Shown: positions 1-7,574, numbered from the stretch's first letter. The stretch: 48,088 nucleotides of DNA from Saprospiraceae bacterium (GCA_020631355.1 JAHDHL010000031.1:10159-58246); one strand, 5' to 3'. Numbers and translations: made by a program. The notes: a model not told the origin generated them from the sequence alone.

Positions 1-228
1 TTCATCTGTAACTTCATATACCCTTACATATTGAGATGCTTGACTGATGAACCTCTCACTATTGGATATTGATATGGTACAATTCCTTCAAAGAATGCAG
101 GAACGATATCAGAGTATATCCATATCACTTGTTTCAGTTAGGATACCTAAAATTTCGTATCTTGTAAAGCCATCCTTTCTGGAAGGTTATCAATAAATCA
201 TCCATAATACATTCCAATTCCTACAATC
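1..228. other. Left-edge region with no intact gene
   Basis: No intact gene is visible. On the minus strand two overlapping open stretches read like protein: one from about 137 down to a TAA at 24-26, and one from about 88 running off the left edge. Joining them near 50-55 would need a frameshift, and neither has an ATG. It may be the remnant or start of a broken gene that continues outside the window, or chance. A TATCTTGT sequence at 158-165 resembles a -7 box (TAnnTTTG with one mismatch) and would suit the gene starting at 229. Confidence 0.3.
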
Positions 229-600
229 ATGAAAGTCACACAAGAGCATAATGACCGAATTGCAAAATTGACATTTGTTTCTGTTTATCCGCATTATGTC
301 AATAAGGTCGTAAAGAAAGGTCGGACAGAAGAAGAATTGATTGAGGTCATTGAATGGCTTACCGGATATGATGCCGCCAAACAACAGGAGTTAAGGGACG
401 AGAAAGTAACTTTCGAGACTTTTTTCGAACATGCGACATTGAATCCTAATGCGCATCTCATCAAGGGAGTTATCTGTGGATATCGGATAGAGGAAATAAC
501 AGAATTCCCACTTACCCGTCAGGCCAGATATATGGATAAACTCGTGGAAGAATTGGCAAGGGGACGTAAAATGGAGAAAATCCTAAGAAAAGCCACTTAA
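229..600 (+). CDS. DUF2200 family protein
   Basis: A 123-residue cytosolic protein that I recognise as the DUF2200 family (function unknown). The family pattern is present along the whole length: HNDRIAKLTF near the N-terminus, VYPHYVNKVVKKGRTEEEL at residues 19-37, IEWLTGYD at 41-48, then KVTFETFF, NPNAHLIKGVICGYR in the middle and ARYMDKLVEELARGRKMEKIL at the end. Length matches the family and no domain is missing. There is no signal peptide or membrane segment. The ATG is preceded by no Shine-Dalgarno sequence, which is usual in this phylum. It stands alone, with a hairpin just after the stop. No function can be inferred from neighbours. Confidence 0.93.
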   Translation: MKVTQEHNDRIAKLTFVSVYPHYVNKVVKKGRTEEELIEVIEWLTGYDAAKQQELRDEKVTFETFFEHATLNPNAHLIKGVICGYRIEEITEFPLTRQARYMDKLVEELARGRKMEKILRKAT

Positions 601-601
601 G

Positions 602-624
602 AGCCACATTGATTTTATGTGGCT
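602..624 (+). terminator. Hairpin after the DUF2200 gene
   Basis: AGCCACAT at 602-609 pairs perfectly with ATGTGGCT at 617-624 across a 7-nt T-rich loop, starting right behind the stop codon at 598-600. The run after the stem is only TCATG, so a classical U-tract is lacking. It is either a weak terminator or a 3-prime-end stabilising hairpin. Confidence 0.5.
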
Positions 625-860
625 TCATGATATGTTAGCGTTTGTCCGGATTTAATCCTTTGGGCTACCTCATCTCTTGTTGATGTATCTGTTATACAAC
701 CTTGTTTCCAACTAAATTTGTATCATCGTACAATACGATAACCTTAATATTTCAGCCCCCAATAATCCATGTACCCCTACTCTATTCAGAGTGGGGAAAC
801 GTTCTTCATTATCACAGCCTATCCATCGTCAATGTTATATGGAGTATGCATAGCATATTG
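625..860. other. Gap without a gene
   Basis: Between the DUF2200 gene and the lipoprotein at 954 there are about 350 bases without a convincing gene. Short open frames here overlap each other, have no family features, and the last of them run into the promoter at 918-925. The functional content I can see is the operator and promoter at 861-925. I see nothing else. Confidence 0.6.
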
Positions 861-925
861 TTACACTTTTACCATTTTTCTATCCACTTTTATAATTACT
901 TCATTCTTATGCAGACATACCTTTG
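861..925 (+). promoter_or_regulatory. AraC-type direct-repeat operator and promoter of the 954 lipoprotein gene
   Basis: TTACACTTTTACC starts at 861. ACTTTTA occurs at 865-871 and again at 886-892, so the half-sites are in direct orientation 21 bp apart, two helical turns. A perfect Bacteroidota -7 box, TACCTTTG, lies at 918-925, and the ATG follows at 954. The stretch 861-896 is identical at 29 of 36 positions, with no gaps, to 24109-24144, and the distance from site start to -7 box is 57 nt in both. A related copy lies at 11064-11128 with the same spacing. AraC-family proteins commonly bind such direct repeats. The regulator is inferred to be one of the two AraC proteins at 10187 or 23226. 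Confidence 0.75.
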
Positions 926-953
926 ATCCATTGTTTAATCAATTTAATTTCCA

Positions 954-1481
954 ATGAAATTTTTCAAATTTAATATTTTGGTTCTAGGGATTTTATTCTC
1001 TGCATTCACATTCACATCCTGTGACAAGGATGATAAGACAGCTGTCGTGGTAGGTTCAAGCGTAACGGTCAATAATACTTTCCAATCCATTGCTTTCACA
1101 AATGGAGCTGAGTTGGCTATCGAGGATTTATTCCAAGTACCTGCCGGTTCTTTGTATGCTACGGCCAATGTAGGTAATGGAGTAGAATTCCCTGCATACC
1201 TGCTAAATTTATATGATATCGACATCAGTGAGAATATGATTTCATTTGAAGTGGTAGCCCAAGAAGGTGACCCTACCTATGGTGACCTATTCAGAGTATT
1301 GGAAGCGGGTACGGTAGATAGGTATTACCTTACTTTTGATACGGCACAGAACGTGAAGAAATCTTCAGCTAGTGATGCAGCTGTAAATCTTAGGACTGAT
1401 TCTGATAGAGTTCTTGTAGTTGAGGTTGGAGAAGGCTTTGATTTCAGACCTGGGGCGAGCTTCACTATCTCCCTTAACTAA
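954..1481 (+). CDS. Small lipoprotein, paralogue of the protein at 11788
   Basis: A 175-residue predicted lipoprotein with a signal peptide ending in FTSC (Cys23 would be lipidated), followed by an Asp/Lys-rich linker. I do not recognise a named family. The C-terminal half matches the lipoprotein at 11788-12327: both have V-D-R-Y-Y-(L/F)-T-F, then a segment with N-(L/V)-R-(T/V)-D, V-V-E, E-G-(F/Y)-D and P-G-x-(S/A)-F at the very end. The N-terminal halves diverge more. The predicted mature domain is beta-rich and extracytoplasmic. The gene is transcribed alone and carries the same operator-promoter as the two SnoaL genes downstream of the AraC regulators, so it probably belongs to their regulon. 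A strong terminator follows. Confidence 0.85.
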   Translation: MKFFKFNILVLGILFSAFTFTSCDKDDKTAVVVGSSVTVNNTFQSIAFTNGAELAIEDLFQVPAGSLYATANVGNGVEFPAYLLNLYDIDISENMISFEVVAQEGDPTYGDLFRVLEAGTVDRYYLTFDTAQNVKKSSASDAAVNLRTDSDRVLVVEVGEGFDFRPGASFTISLN

Positions 1482-1544
1482 ACAACATATAAAGGCTAGA
1501 TATGCCGTAAGATAATATGAGTTAAGTTTATATGGTTAAGTTTG

Positions 1545-1577
1545 ACTGGTAATGTATGGTTTACATTACCAGTTTTT
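1545..1577 (+). terminator. Intrinsic terminator of the 954 gene
   Basis: ACTGGTAATGTA at 1545-1556 pairs perfectly with TACATTACCAGT at 1562-1573 over a 5-nt loop and is followed by TTTT. This is a 12-bp perfect stem in the right place, 63 nt behind the stop codon. Confidence 0.88.
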
Positions 1578-1582
1578 AATAA

Positions 1583-1618
1583 AAAACCTCCAGAACATAG
1601 TAAAGTCCTGGAGGTTTT
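1583..1618 (-). terminator. Intrinsic terminator, best read on the minus strand
   Basis: AAAACCTCCAG at 1583-1593 pairs with CTGGAGGTTTT at 1608-1618 over a 14-nt loop. Read on the minus strand the stem is followed by a run of U residues (the A-run at 1579-1586), so it looks like the terminator of the short minus-strand ORF at 1638-1754. It would also act as a second terminator for the plus-strand gene. Confidence 0.8.
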
Positions 1619-1637
1619 CTCAATGTGGGAGATCCAA

Positions 1638-1754
1638 CTATAAAATTATATATTCAGTTGCTCCTGCCCCACCTTTAATTTTTTCTTTCTTGACTGTCTT
1701 AGAAAAAGTATCCAAGGACTTTTTCTGTTTGTTGTTCTTTTGAAATTTTCTCAT
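1638..1754 (-). CDS. Candidate short double-glycine-leader peptide (putative RiPP precursor)
   Basis: A 38-codon ATG-to-TAG ORF on the minus strand. The peptide has a Lys/Asn-rich N-terminus (MRKFQKNNKQKK), a middle with LDTFSKTVKKEKIK, then Gly28-Gly29 followed by a 9-residue tail AGATEYIIL. A basic leader with L..F spacing ending in (I/V)KGG and a short core is the usual look of Bacteroidota peptide precursors exported by C39-peptidase ABC transporters. Support beyond composition is a good minus-strand terminator 20 nt behind the stop. Against it: no modification enzyme, transporter or other precursor is in the window, the ribosome site is poor, and short Lys-rich frames can arise in AT-rich DNA. 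I offer it as a candidate, not a certain gene. Confidence 0.45.
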   Translation of the reverse strand: MRKFQKNNKQKKSLDTFSKTVKKEKIKGGAGATEYIIL

Positions 1755-1832
1755 AATAAAAGTATTAAAATGTTTTGCCTACTCTTTTAGGTTTTCGGCT
1801 TACCCTATCTAATCAATTTAAGTTTTTTTCAT

Positions 1833-1852
1833 AAGAGATGAAAGTATCTCTT
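1833..1852. repeat. Short inverted repeat upstream of 1974 and of the 1754 ORF
   Basis: AAGAGAT at 1833-1839 and ATCTCTT at 1846-1852 form a perfect 7-bp inverted repeat with a 6-nt spacer in the divergent region between the minus-strand ORF ending upstream at 1754 and the plus-strand gene at 1974. It could be an operator for either side. There is no further evidence. Confidence 0.35.
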
Positions 1853-1973
1853 GATTATTATATTTACCAATTCCTTATAAATGTGTTAAGTAAGGTTAAA
1901 AAAGGAAAGGATTAGGTAGGATTCTATAAATTCAAGTACGGAATCATATTACTTAACCAATCTTTTATTACGT

Positions 1974-2585
1974 ATGAAAATCATATTATTCTTATGTTCG
2001 GTCCTATCCTTGGGTTTCTTTTCTACTATCCCATTCGTAAATTTTTCTGAAACAACAGAAGAACCCCAAAAAAGATATCCCAAGGCATTGGCGGATTACA
2101 ATGATTTCAAGGAATTGGTCGCAGATGTGGAGGATTTCAGGGAAGACCGATTGGTCAGTTTGGACAAATTCCTTAAGATGAGTAAGGATGAGAACACCAT
2201 TATTCTGGATACCCGTTCAGCTTTCCGATACAACAGGAAGCACCTGAAAGGAGCCATCAACCTCAGCTTTACGGATTTCACCCAATCCAGTTTGGAAGAA
2301 CTCATTCCCATGGATGAGAATACTAGGATTCTGATCTATTGTAATAATAATTTTGATGGAGACCAGATAGATTTCCCATCTAAATTATACGACCCGAATC
2401 AGTCCAGATCAATGGGAATGGTGGAAACACAAATCCTATCCAATAAAAAACCGATTCTTCTTGCACTCAATGTTCCAACGTTCATTAATTTATATGGATA
2501 TGGTTACCGTAATATTTATGAATTGGATGAATTGGTCAATATCAATGATTCAAGAATTGAATTCGAGGGTACGGAAGTTGATTAA
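1974..2585 (+). CDS. Exported rhodanese-like domain protein
   Basis: 203 residues with an N-terminal hydrophobic signal segment (residues 1-20), then a rhodanese-like domain. Visible landmarks are IILDTRSAF at about 76-84, HLKGAINLSF at 90-99, and the active-site strand LIYCNNNFDGDQ with the candidate catalytic Cys123. The C-terminus carries FINLYGYGYRNIYELDELV, which suits the last helix and strand of the fold. Rhodaneses move sulfane sulfur through the loop Cys; here the loop is Asn/Asp-rich rather than the thiosulfate-type CRKG, so the substrate is open and a sensing or protein-interaction role is possible. It acts outside the cytoplasm if the signal is cleaved. The gene is followed by a hairpin that includes its own end. 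Confidence 0.82.
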   Translation: MKIILFLCSVLSLGFFSTIPFVNFSETTEEPQKRYPKALADYNDFKELVADVEDFREDRLVSLDKFLKMSKDENTIILDTRSAFRYNRKHLKGAINLSFTDFTQSSLEELIPMDENTRILIYCNNNFDGDQIDFPSKLYDPNQSRSMGMVETQILSNKKPILLALNVPTFINLYGYGYRNIYELDELVNINDSRIEFEGTEVD

Positions 2586-2603
2586 TAAATAGTACTTCCG
2601 TAC
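2569..2603 (+). terminator. Hairpin spanning the end of the rhodanese gene
   Basis: GTACGGAAGT at 2569-2578 pairs perfectly with ACTTCCGTAC at 2594-2603; the loop contains the stop codon. There is no U-tract (ACCTAATT follows), so this is a terminator-like or mRNA-stabilising hairpin. Confidence 0.5.
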
Positions 2604-2635
2604 ACCTAATTATCATAGTGAATTAATATTATCAT

Positions 2636-3364
2636 ATGAATTTCAGAATCTATTTTTTCTTCATCATCCTATTGATTGTTTGTGCATGCAATAATGAGGA
2701 TGAGGATACAAAACCACAAAGTGATTCCATCAATAAAATCATGCCTTTGGGAGCATCAAGAGTCGAGGGTGCAAGGCCATTATACGAAAGTTTCAGGTAT
2801 GAACTTTGGAAAGATTTGAAAGAAAACAATTGGACCTTTGACTTCATTGGAACCCAATCTGATGATGCATCTTATCCGGCATTCGACGGAGAGGATTTTG
2901 ACATCGACCATGAGGGCAGAGGTGGATGGACTTCCGAACAAATACTTGGAGGTTTGGAGGATTGGCTGAATCAGACCGGATCACCTGATATCGTTTTATT
3001 CAGTTCTCCCGGCGGAAATGATATCCTTGAAAACATGGATTATAACCAAGCCGTACAGAATATTAATTCCATCGTCGATATCATTCAGTCCAATAATTCA
3101 AATGTAACCATTATCATTGAACAACCCGCCCAGGGCCATTCTGATATCATGACCCCGGACTTTATCAATACATTCAATCAACTTAAGGAAGATGTGGCAA
3201 CGATTGCGGCCACAAAATCCACTTCTACTTCCCAAGTAATTGCCGTTGATATGTATACGGGATTCAATGACAACTATCTTGCTGACGAAGTCCATTATAA
3301 TCAACAAGGAGCAGAATTTATTGCTGAACGATATTATCAAGTATTGGAAAATATCCTAGAATAA
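2636..3364 (+). CDS. SGNH/GDSL-type hydrolase lipoprotein
   Basis: 242 residues. The signal peptide ends in VCAC, with Cys18 as the lipid attachment site, followed by an acidic linker. The rest is an SGNH hydrolase: block I IMPLGASRVEG with the nucleophile Ser41, block II Gly in EGRGGWTS, block III in SPGGNDI, and block V ADEVHYN with the Asp-x-x-His pair near residue 220. The usual Asp before the nucleophile (GDS) is Ala here (GAS), which is uncommon but does not remove a triad residue. The overall pattern resembles carbohydrate-esterase members of the superfamily such as CE3, so a polysaccharide deacetylase role on the cell surface is plausible. The gene is 50 nt behind the rhodanese gene, with the hairpin between them. 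Confidence 0.87.
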   Translation: MNFRIYFFFIILLIVCACNNEDEDTKPQSDSINKIMPLGASRVEGARPLYESFRYELWKDLKENNWTFDFIGTQSDDASYPAFDGEDFDIDHEGRGGWTSEQILGGLEDWLNQTGSPDIVLFSSPGGNDILENMDYNQAVQNINSIVDIIQSNNSNVTIIIEQPAQGHSDIMTPDFINTFNQLKEDVATIAATKSTSTSQVIAVDMYTGFNDNYLADEVHYNQQGAEFIAERYYQVLENILE

Positions 3365-3368
3365 ATTG

Positions 3369-3467
3369 GAAGTCATCTCAGAAATACCTACCTGATAAAA
3401 TCTGGTTTTTTATAAAGGAATACCAAATACAATATCTGGAAATATAGGATATTTTTGAGATGACTTC
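3369..3467. repeat. Long palindromic element A between convergent genes
   Basis: GAAGTCATCTCA at 3369-3380 and TGAGATGACTTC at 3456-3467 form a perfect 12-bp inverted repeat around a 75-nt interior. The interior holds ATAAAGGAATACC at 3412-3424 and GGATATT at 3447-3453, boxes that recur in elements at 12924-12987 and, in part, 16692-16760. It lies between a plus gene ending at 3364 and a minus gene ending at 3509, so it may serve as a bidirectional terminator, but the shared internal boxes suggest a dispersed palindromic repeat. Confidence 0.6.
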
Positions 3468-3508
3468 TATTGGTATCTTTTCTCTGACCGACCAATCATG
3501 AATATCAT

Positions 3509-4123
3509 TTAGAAAGAAGCTCCTAGACTTAAATATAAAATATCAGGCCACCCCAATCCTAATCTCAACAGAAAATGCTTGTTGGGTTTTTGGAATCTCC
3601 AACCAGAGTTAACTGAAAGAGGAAATAGTCCATATTCCCCTCTAAGGGAATACACTATACCTCCACTCAACTCAAAATGACTGGCCCTGTTCCCTGTTAA
3701 TATTCCATAATGTGCCAACATGAATAAATTCCCATTGTAATATTCCTCATCAGGATCTATGAATAAGCTATCCAATAAGAATGTTACCCTACCAAACCCA
3801 ACCTTAACAAAGGATGTAACCCTCCTTAATTTTTTTAAAGGAATAAAAAATTCAGCATTACCTGAAACACTAGATGCCATGAGTACCGTACCTCCTGTAA
3901 AATAGATTGATGCTTTTTTCTGTCCGATATTCTCGGGTTCTGTATCTGTAAAATAACTGGGATACCTAATATTTATCCTATCATTCCTAGGAGTTTCCAA
4001 TATTCCATTAAAAGATGTATTATTAGAATTTTTATAGGCAAAAAAATCGCTTCCTAATTCTGTTATTTGTCCATAAAGAGAAAAGGAAATACAAATACTA
4101 ATTGAGAGTAATAATGTTTTCAT
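3509..4123 (-). CDS. Small exported protein, probably an outer-membrane beta-barrel
   Basis: 204 residues from the ATG at 4121-4123. I prefer this start to one 24 codons upstream because it begins directly with a signal peptide (MKTLLLSISICISFSLYGQ). The mature part alternates polar and hydrophobic residues in beta-strand style and ends in LYLSLGASF, with a terminal Phe as is typical of outer-membrane barrels. I recognise no named family. A hydrophilic region around residues 20-60 could be a plug or periplasmic part. The gene stands alone, convergent with the SGNH hydrolase, and has a 470-nt AT-rich region upstream shared with the divergent 4597 gene. Confidence 0.75.
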   Translation of the reverse strand: MKTLLLSISICISFSLYGQITELGSDFFAYKNSNNTSFNGILETPRNDRINIRYPSYFTDTEPENIGQKKASIYFTGGTVLMASSVSGNAEFFIPLKKLRRVTSFVKVGFGRVTFLLDSLFIDPDEEYYNGNLFMLAHYGILTGNRASHFELSGGIVYSLRGEYGLFPLSVNSGWRFQKPNKHFLLRLGLGWPDILYLSLGASF

Positions 4124-4596
4124 GTCATTTATTTTATAACAAGATATATACAGATTCTTTTCAAAACGACTGAAAAAATGCAAATTACATATCAATATTT
4201 GTGCACAATCTGCAAAGTATCATATTCTCGCATAAAAAATTATTATAAAATACTAATAACCAACAGATAATAAGCGTAAAAATTAGTATATTTTGCAACA
4301 CTTAAATTAAAGGTAGTTTCAAAATAATATTTATTCCATCCTACTACTGATAAATATTTTATCTAAAATAAATCCAAAAAACAACAGTATTCTATTTCTA
4401 AAAAATCTATCAAATCAGGCTCTGTTGTATAGAAAACAGACCTAACAATATGTATTCTAAAAAGGAATAAAAAATATAAATATTGCTTTACATTGAATCA
4501 TATTTACAGCACAGTTTTTTGTATATTCACTGCCATTCCTAATGGAAAGGAAATATGCTATTTTGCATATACAATAGGCAAAAAACAAAATTGAAT
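4124..4596. other. AT-rich divergent intergenic region
   Basis: About 470 bases between the divergent genes at 4123 (minus) and 4597 (plus). I see no coding region. TATATTCA at 4522-4529, preceded by a T-run, resembles the promoter-like TATATTNN pattern found ahead of several other genes in the window and would give a leader of roughly 60 nt for the 4597 gene. No clear TAnnTTTG box is visible for the minus gene. The rest is homopolymer-rich DNA without obvious repeats. Confidence 0.5.
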
Positions 4597-6210
4597 ATGA
4601 GAGCGTACAAACTTCATGATTTTTCAACTCTGGAGGATAAAAAACCAGTTGGAAAAGTAGTGAACGGATTGGATTTGGTCATTATTCGTTATGGCAATCA
4701 AGTATCTGTATTATATGGTAGATGTCTACACAGGGGAGCATTAATGGCAGATGGCCATGTAGATGGGGATAATATCATCTGTGGCGTCCACAATTGGGAT
4801 TATCGTATAGATACGGGAGTGAGTGAATACAATAATAAGGAAGCACTACATAAATTCCACTCGGAAATCAGGGATGGATTCATTTATGTGGATGAGAATG
4901 AAATCAATGATTATTTAGCCCAACATCCCCAACCGTTCAAAAGGGATGAATATTTGGGTCAATATGCCGATACCCATCCCGAGTCTACAGAACCCTACAC
5001 TTCGTATATTAAGGAACTAGCTCGAAATGGCCTAAAGAATTGGGGCCATCATGGTCCATCAGCATCCATGGGAGTGGATAGGAATACCCTTCCAAAATGG
5101 GAAAATATCCAATTCCTACCTGCACAATTGGCATCCCGTCCCCTACTCGATGAAGAAAAAGTGAGTACGAAAGTTGTTATTGGCAAAAATGCAAGGAAAC
5201 CCTTGGAACTGGAGATTCCGGTTTTCGTTTCCGATATGAGTTTCGGTTCCTTATCCAAGGAGGCAAAGATTGCCTTATCCATGGGTGCAGAATTGGCAGG
5301 GACAGGAATCTGTAGTGGAGAGGGAGGAATGTTACCTGAGGAGCAGGCCAATAACTCCAGGTATTTTTATGAATTGGCATCCGGAAAATTCGGATTTTCA
5401 TGGGAAAAAGTCATGAAAGCACAAGCATTCCACTTCAAGGGTGGCCAGGGTGCCAAGACCGGAACCGGTGGTCATCTACCCGGTGAAAAGGTGACAGAGG
5501 ATATAGCCAAGGTCAGGGGACTCGAAGTAGGAGAAACAGCCATTTCCCCTGCTGCATTTCCCGACTTGTTCACAGCTGAGGACTTTGCGAATGTGGCTAA
5601 GGAAGTCAGGGAAAAAACAGGTGGGATTCCCATCGGATTCAAGATTGCGGCCAGTCATATCGAAGCGGATATAGACTTTGCACTAAAGGTTGGTGTGGAC
5701 TATATCATTCTGGATGGTAGAGGTGGAGGAACAGGTTCTGCCCCGACGATTCTCAGAAATAATATCAATGTACCTACCATACCGGCATTGGCACGGGCAA
5801 GGAAGCATTTGGATAAGATTGGTGCCAAGGACATTACACTCATCATTACGGGCGGGCTCCGTGTGGCAGAGGATTTCGCCAAGGCCATGATGTTGGGTGC
5901 GGATGCAATAGCCGTTTCGAATTCGGCACTCCAAGCCATTGGTTGCTTGGGTATGAGGGCATGTAATTCCAATAATTGTCCGGTGGGTATCGCTACCCAA
6001 AAGAATCATTTGAGGCAACGACTCATCATTGAGGCTTCCGCCCAACAATTGAATAATTTTTTCAGTGCTACGAATGAATTGATTAAAGTTGTGGCAAGGG
6101 CTTGTGGTCATGATAATGTTTCCAAATTCAACTATAATGATCTTTCCACTTTCGATTATGACTTACACAGATTGACAGGAATAAGATATGCAGGTGTCGG
6201 TCCGTTCTAG
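4597..6210 (+). CDS. Rieske [2Fe-2S] domain fused to glutamate-synthase-type FMN/[3Fe-4S] domain
   Basis: 537 residues from the ATG at 4597; an upstream in-frame ATG at 4555 adds a non-conserved tail and is less likely. Residues 1-105 are a Rieske domain with Cys43-x-His45 and Cys62-x-x-His65, 16 residues apart. Residues about 150-520 are the FMN-binding catalytic domain of glutamate synthase large subunits: VFVSDMSFGSLS, SGEGGM, KGGQGAKTGTGGHLPGEK, the ILDGRGGGTGSAP phosphate-binding stretch and ITGGLR. The [3Fe-4S] cysteines are Cys450, Cys456 and Cys461. There is no glutaminase domain, so it is not a full GltB; it belongs to the stand-alone GltB-like family. The Rieske domain probably feeds electrons to the flavin in place of GltD. 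The substrate is unknown. Cytosolic, monocistronic, with a terminator behind it. Confidence 0.92.
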   Translation: MRAYKLHDFSTLEDKKPVGKVVNGLDLVIIRYGNQVSVLYGRCLHRGALMADGHVDGDNIICGVHNWDYRIDTGVSEYNNKEALHKFHSEIRDGFIYVDENEINDYLAQHPQPFKRDEYLGQYADTHPESTEPYTSYIKELARNGLKNWGHHGPSASMGVDRNTLPKWENIQFLPAQLASRPLLDEEKVSTKVVIGKNARKPLELEIPVFVSDMSFGSLSKEAKIALSMGAELAGTGICSGEGGMLPEEQANNSRYFYELASGKFGFSWEKVMKAQAFHFKGGQGAKTGTGGHLPGEKVTEDIAKVRGLEVGETAISPAAFPDLFTAEDFANVAKEVREKTGGIPIGFKIAASHIEADIDFALKVGVDYIILDGRGGGTGSAPTILRNNINVPTIPALARARKHLDKIGAKDITLIITGGLRVAEDFAKAMMLGADAIAVSNSALQAIGCLGMRACNSNNCPVGIATQKNHLRQRLIIEASAQQLNNFFSATNELIKVVARACGHDNVSKFNYNDLSTFDYDLHRLTGIRYAGVGPF

Positions 6211-6233
6211 GTAACCAATACTACTGGTTCTTT

Positions 6234-6272
6234 AATATCCGGGATGAATTCTCATTCCGGATATTTCATTTT
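6234..6272 (+). terminator. Intrinsic terminator of the Rieske-GltB-like gene
   Basis: AATATCCGG at 6234-6242 pairs with CCGGATATT at 6257-6265, with further pairing inside the loop, and is followed by TCATTTTT. It lies 24 nt behind the stop. Confidence 0.85.
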
Positions 6273-6385
6273 TACTTCATCTTCAGGGCCATTCGCCCTC
6301 CTTTATTTATTTTGTAACTTGTATGGAGTAACTTGTTAATTCCCATACCATACAACCGAATCATGAGGTAGTATAAACCATAAGG

Positions 6386-7462
6386 ATGAAAAAAAGAATC
6401 ATTGGAATAAACGTTGCACGCGCCTTGGCTGTAATAGGAATGATCATTGTCAATTTCAAGGTTGTTTTTGGTGCGAATGGAACAGGTTGGCTAAAATCAT
6501 TTGCCCAACTTTTTGATGGTAAAGCTGCCGCTACTTTCGTTGTGTTAGCAGGAATCGGATTGGCCCTAATGACTAATTCAGCGGTAAGGAACAACCATTC
6601 AGAAAAGCTGAAAACAGCAAGAATCAGAATACTAAAAAGGGCCATTTTCCTATTTGTCGTCGGTCTTTCCTATATCTGGATTTGGCCAGCGGACATACTC
6701 CATTTTTATGGAATCTACATGTTGATTACCCTATTCTTCATCCGTAAGTCTTCCAAAATAATACTAACGGGAACATTAGGATTCATTCTATTATTTCCAA
6801 TAATGATTTTCCTATTGAATTACGAAACCCATTGGAATTTCTCAACCTTGGAATATGCTGGTTTCTGGACCTTGGATGGGTTCTTATTGAATTTATTCTA
6901 TAATGGATTCCATCCTGTTATTCCTTGGACGGCATTCATGTTGTTTGGGTTATGGTACGGAAAACAAAATCTATACGATAATGCATTCTTGAAAAAATCC
7001 CTTTGGATCAGTAGTACTGTGTTCATGATTACACAAGTGCTTTCGCATGGAAGTATATTCCTATTATCCAATGGAAACCAAGCAACTGCAAAGGAACTCA
7101 GCTCACTATTAGGAACGAGTCCGATGCCTCCCATGCCTTTTTATATGGTCAATGGCATATCGATTTCAGTTATCATTATTTCCTCCTGCATTCTCCTGGC
7201 AAGACGATTCGAGCATAACAAACTGATTCAGCTATTCAATAAAACAGGACAACTTGCACTAACATTTTATGTATTCCATGTTATTTTCGGAATGGGCATA
7301 ATGGATGGTATCGGATGGTATGAACTAGGAGCCTATCCCATTTCATTCTCTGTCATCTATGCACTATTATTCAGTGCATGTTGTATGCTTTTTGCAGAAA
7401 TATGGTTGAGATTCTTTAACTCCGGCCCCTTGGAATGGATCATGAGAAAAATTACCCATTAA
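6386..7462 (+). CDS. Multi-pass membrane protein of the DUF418/DUF1624 (HGSNAT-like) type
   Basis: 358 residues with about nine hydrophobic segments. The N-terminus has RIIGINVARALAVIGMIIVNF followed by F-D-G-K-A-A-A-T-F-V-V-L-A-G-I-G-L-A, the pattern of DUF1624/HGSNAT-like acyltransferase N-termini. The second half (NLFYNGFHPVIPWTAFMLFGLWYGK, then TGQLALTFYVFHVIFGM) fits the DUF418 region of YeiB-like proteins. Related proteins transfer acyl groups across the membrane or are of unknown substrate. It is in the inner membrane. A TAACTTGT at 6315-6322 with TTTG just before it is promoter-like. Monocistronic. Confidence 0.85.
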   Translation: MKKRIIGINVARALAVIGMIIVNFKVVFGANGTGWLKSFAQLFDGKAAATFVVLAGIGLALMTNSAVRNNHSEKLKTARIRILKRAIFLFVVGLSYIWIWPADILHFYGIYMLITLFFIRKSSKIILTGTLGFILLFPIMIFLLNYETHWNFSTLEYAGFWTLDGFLLNLFYNGFHPVIPWTAFMLFGLWYGKQNLYDNAFLKKSLWISSTVFMITQVLSHGSIFLLSNGNQATAKELSSLLGTSPMPPMPFYMVNGISISVIIISSCILLARRFEHNKLIQLFNKTGQLALTFYVFHVIFGMGIMDGIGWYELGAYPISFSVIYALLFSACCMLFAEIWLRFFNSGPLEWIMRKITH

Positions 7463-7574
7463 ATCATATACAATCCAATGGAAAGTATCAGAATGGCAAC
7501 CCGAAGTATTCATTCAAGTTCATCTAATTGATCATTTTGTATAATACTGGCCGGAATCCATGAAGTTGGAACAA

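Noticed and set aside
702-957. Two overlapping open frames of 62-74 codons before the 954 gene
   Set aside because: They are hydrophobic without motifs, overlap each other in different frames, and cover the operator and -7 box at 861-925.
1552-1743. Plus-strand frame over two terminator hairpins
   Set aside because: It spans the inverted repeats at 1545-1577 and 1583-1618 and is the antisense of the better minus-strand ORF at 1638-1754.
4555-4596. Upstream start for the Rieske-GltB-like gene
   Set aside because: The extra 14 residues are not conserved in Rieske starts; MRAYKLHDF at 4597 is the natural beginning.
5683-6111. 142-codon minus-strand frame inside the Rieske-GltB-like gene
   Set aside because: It is antisense to a well-conserved enzyme and has no coding features of its own.
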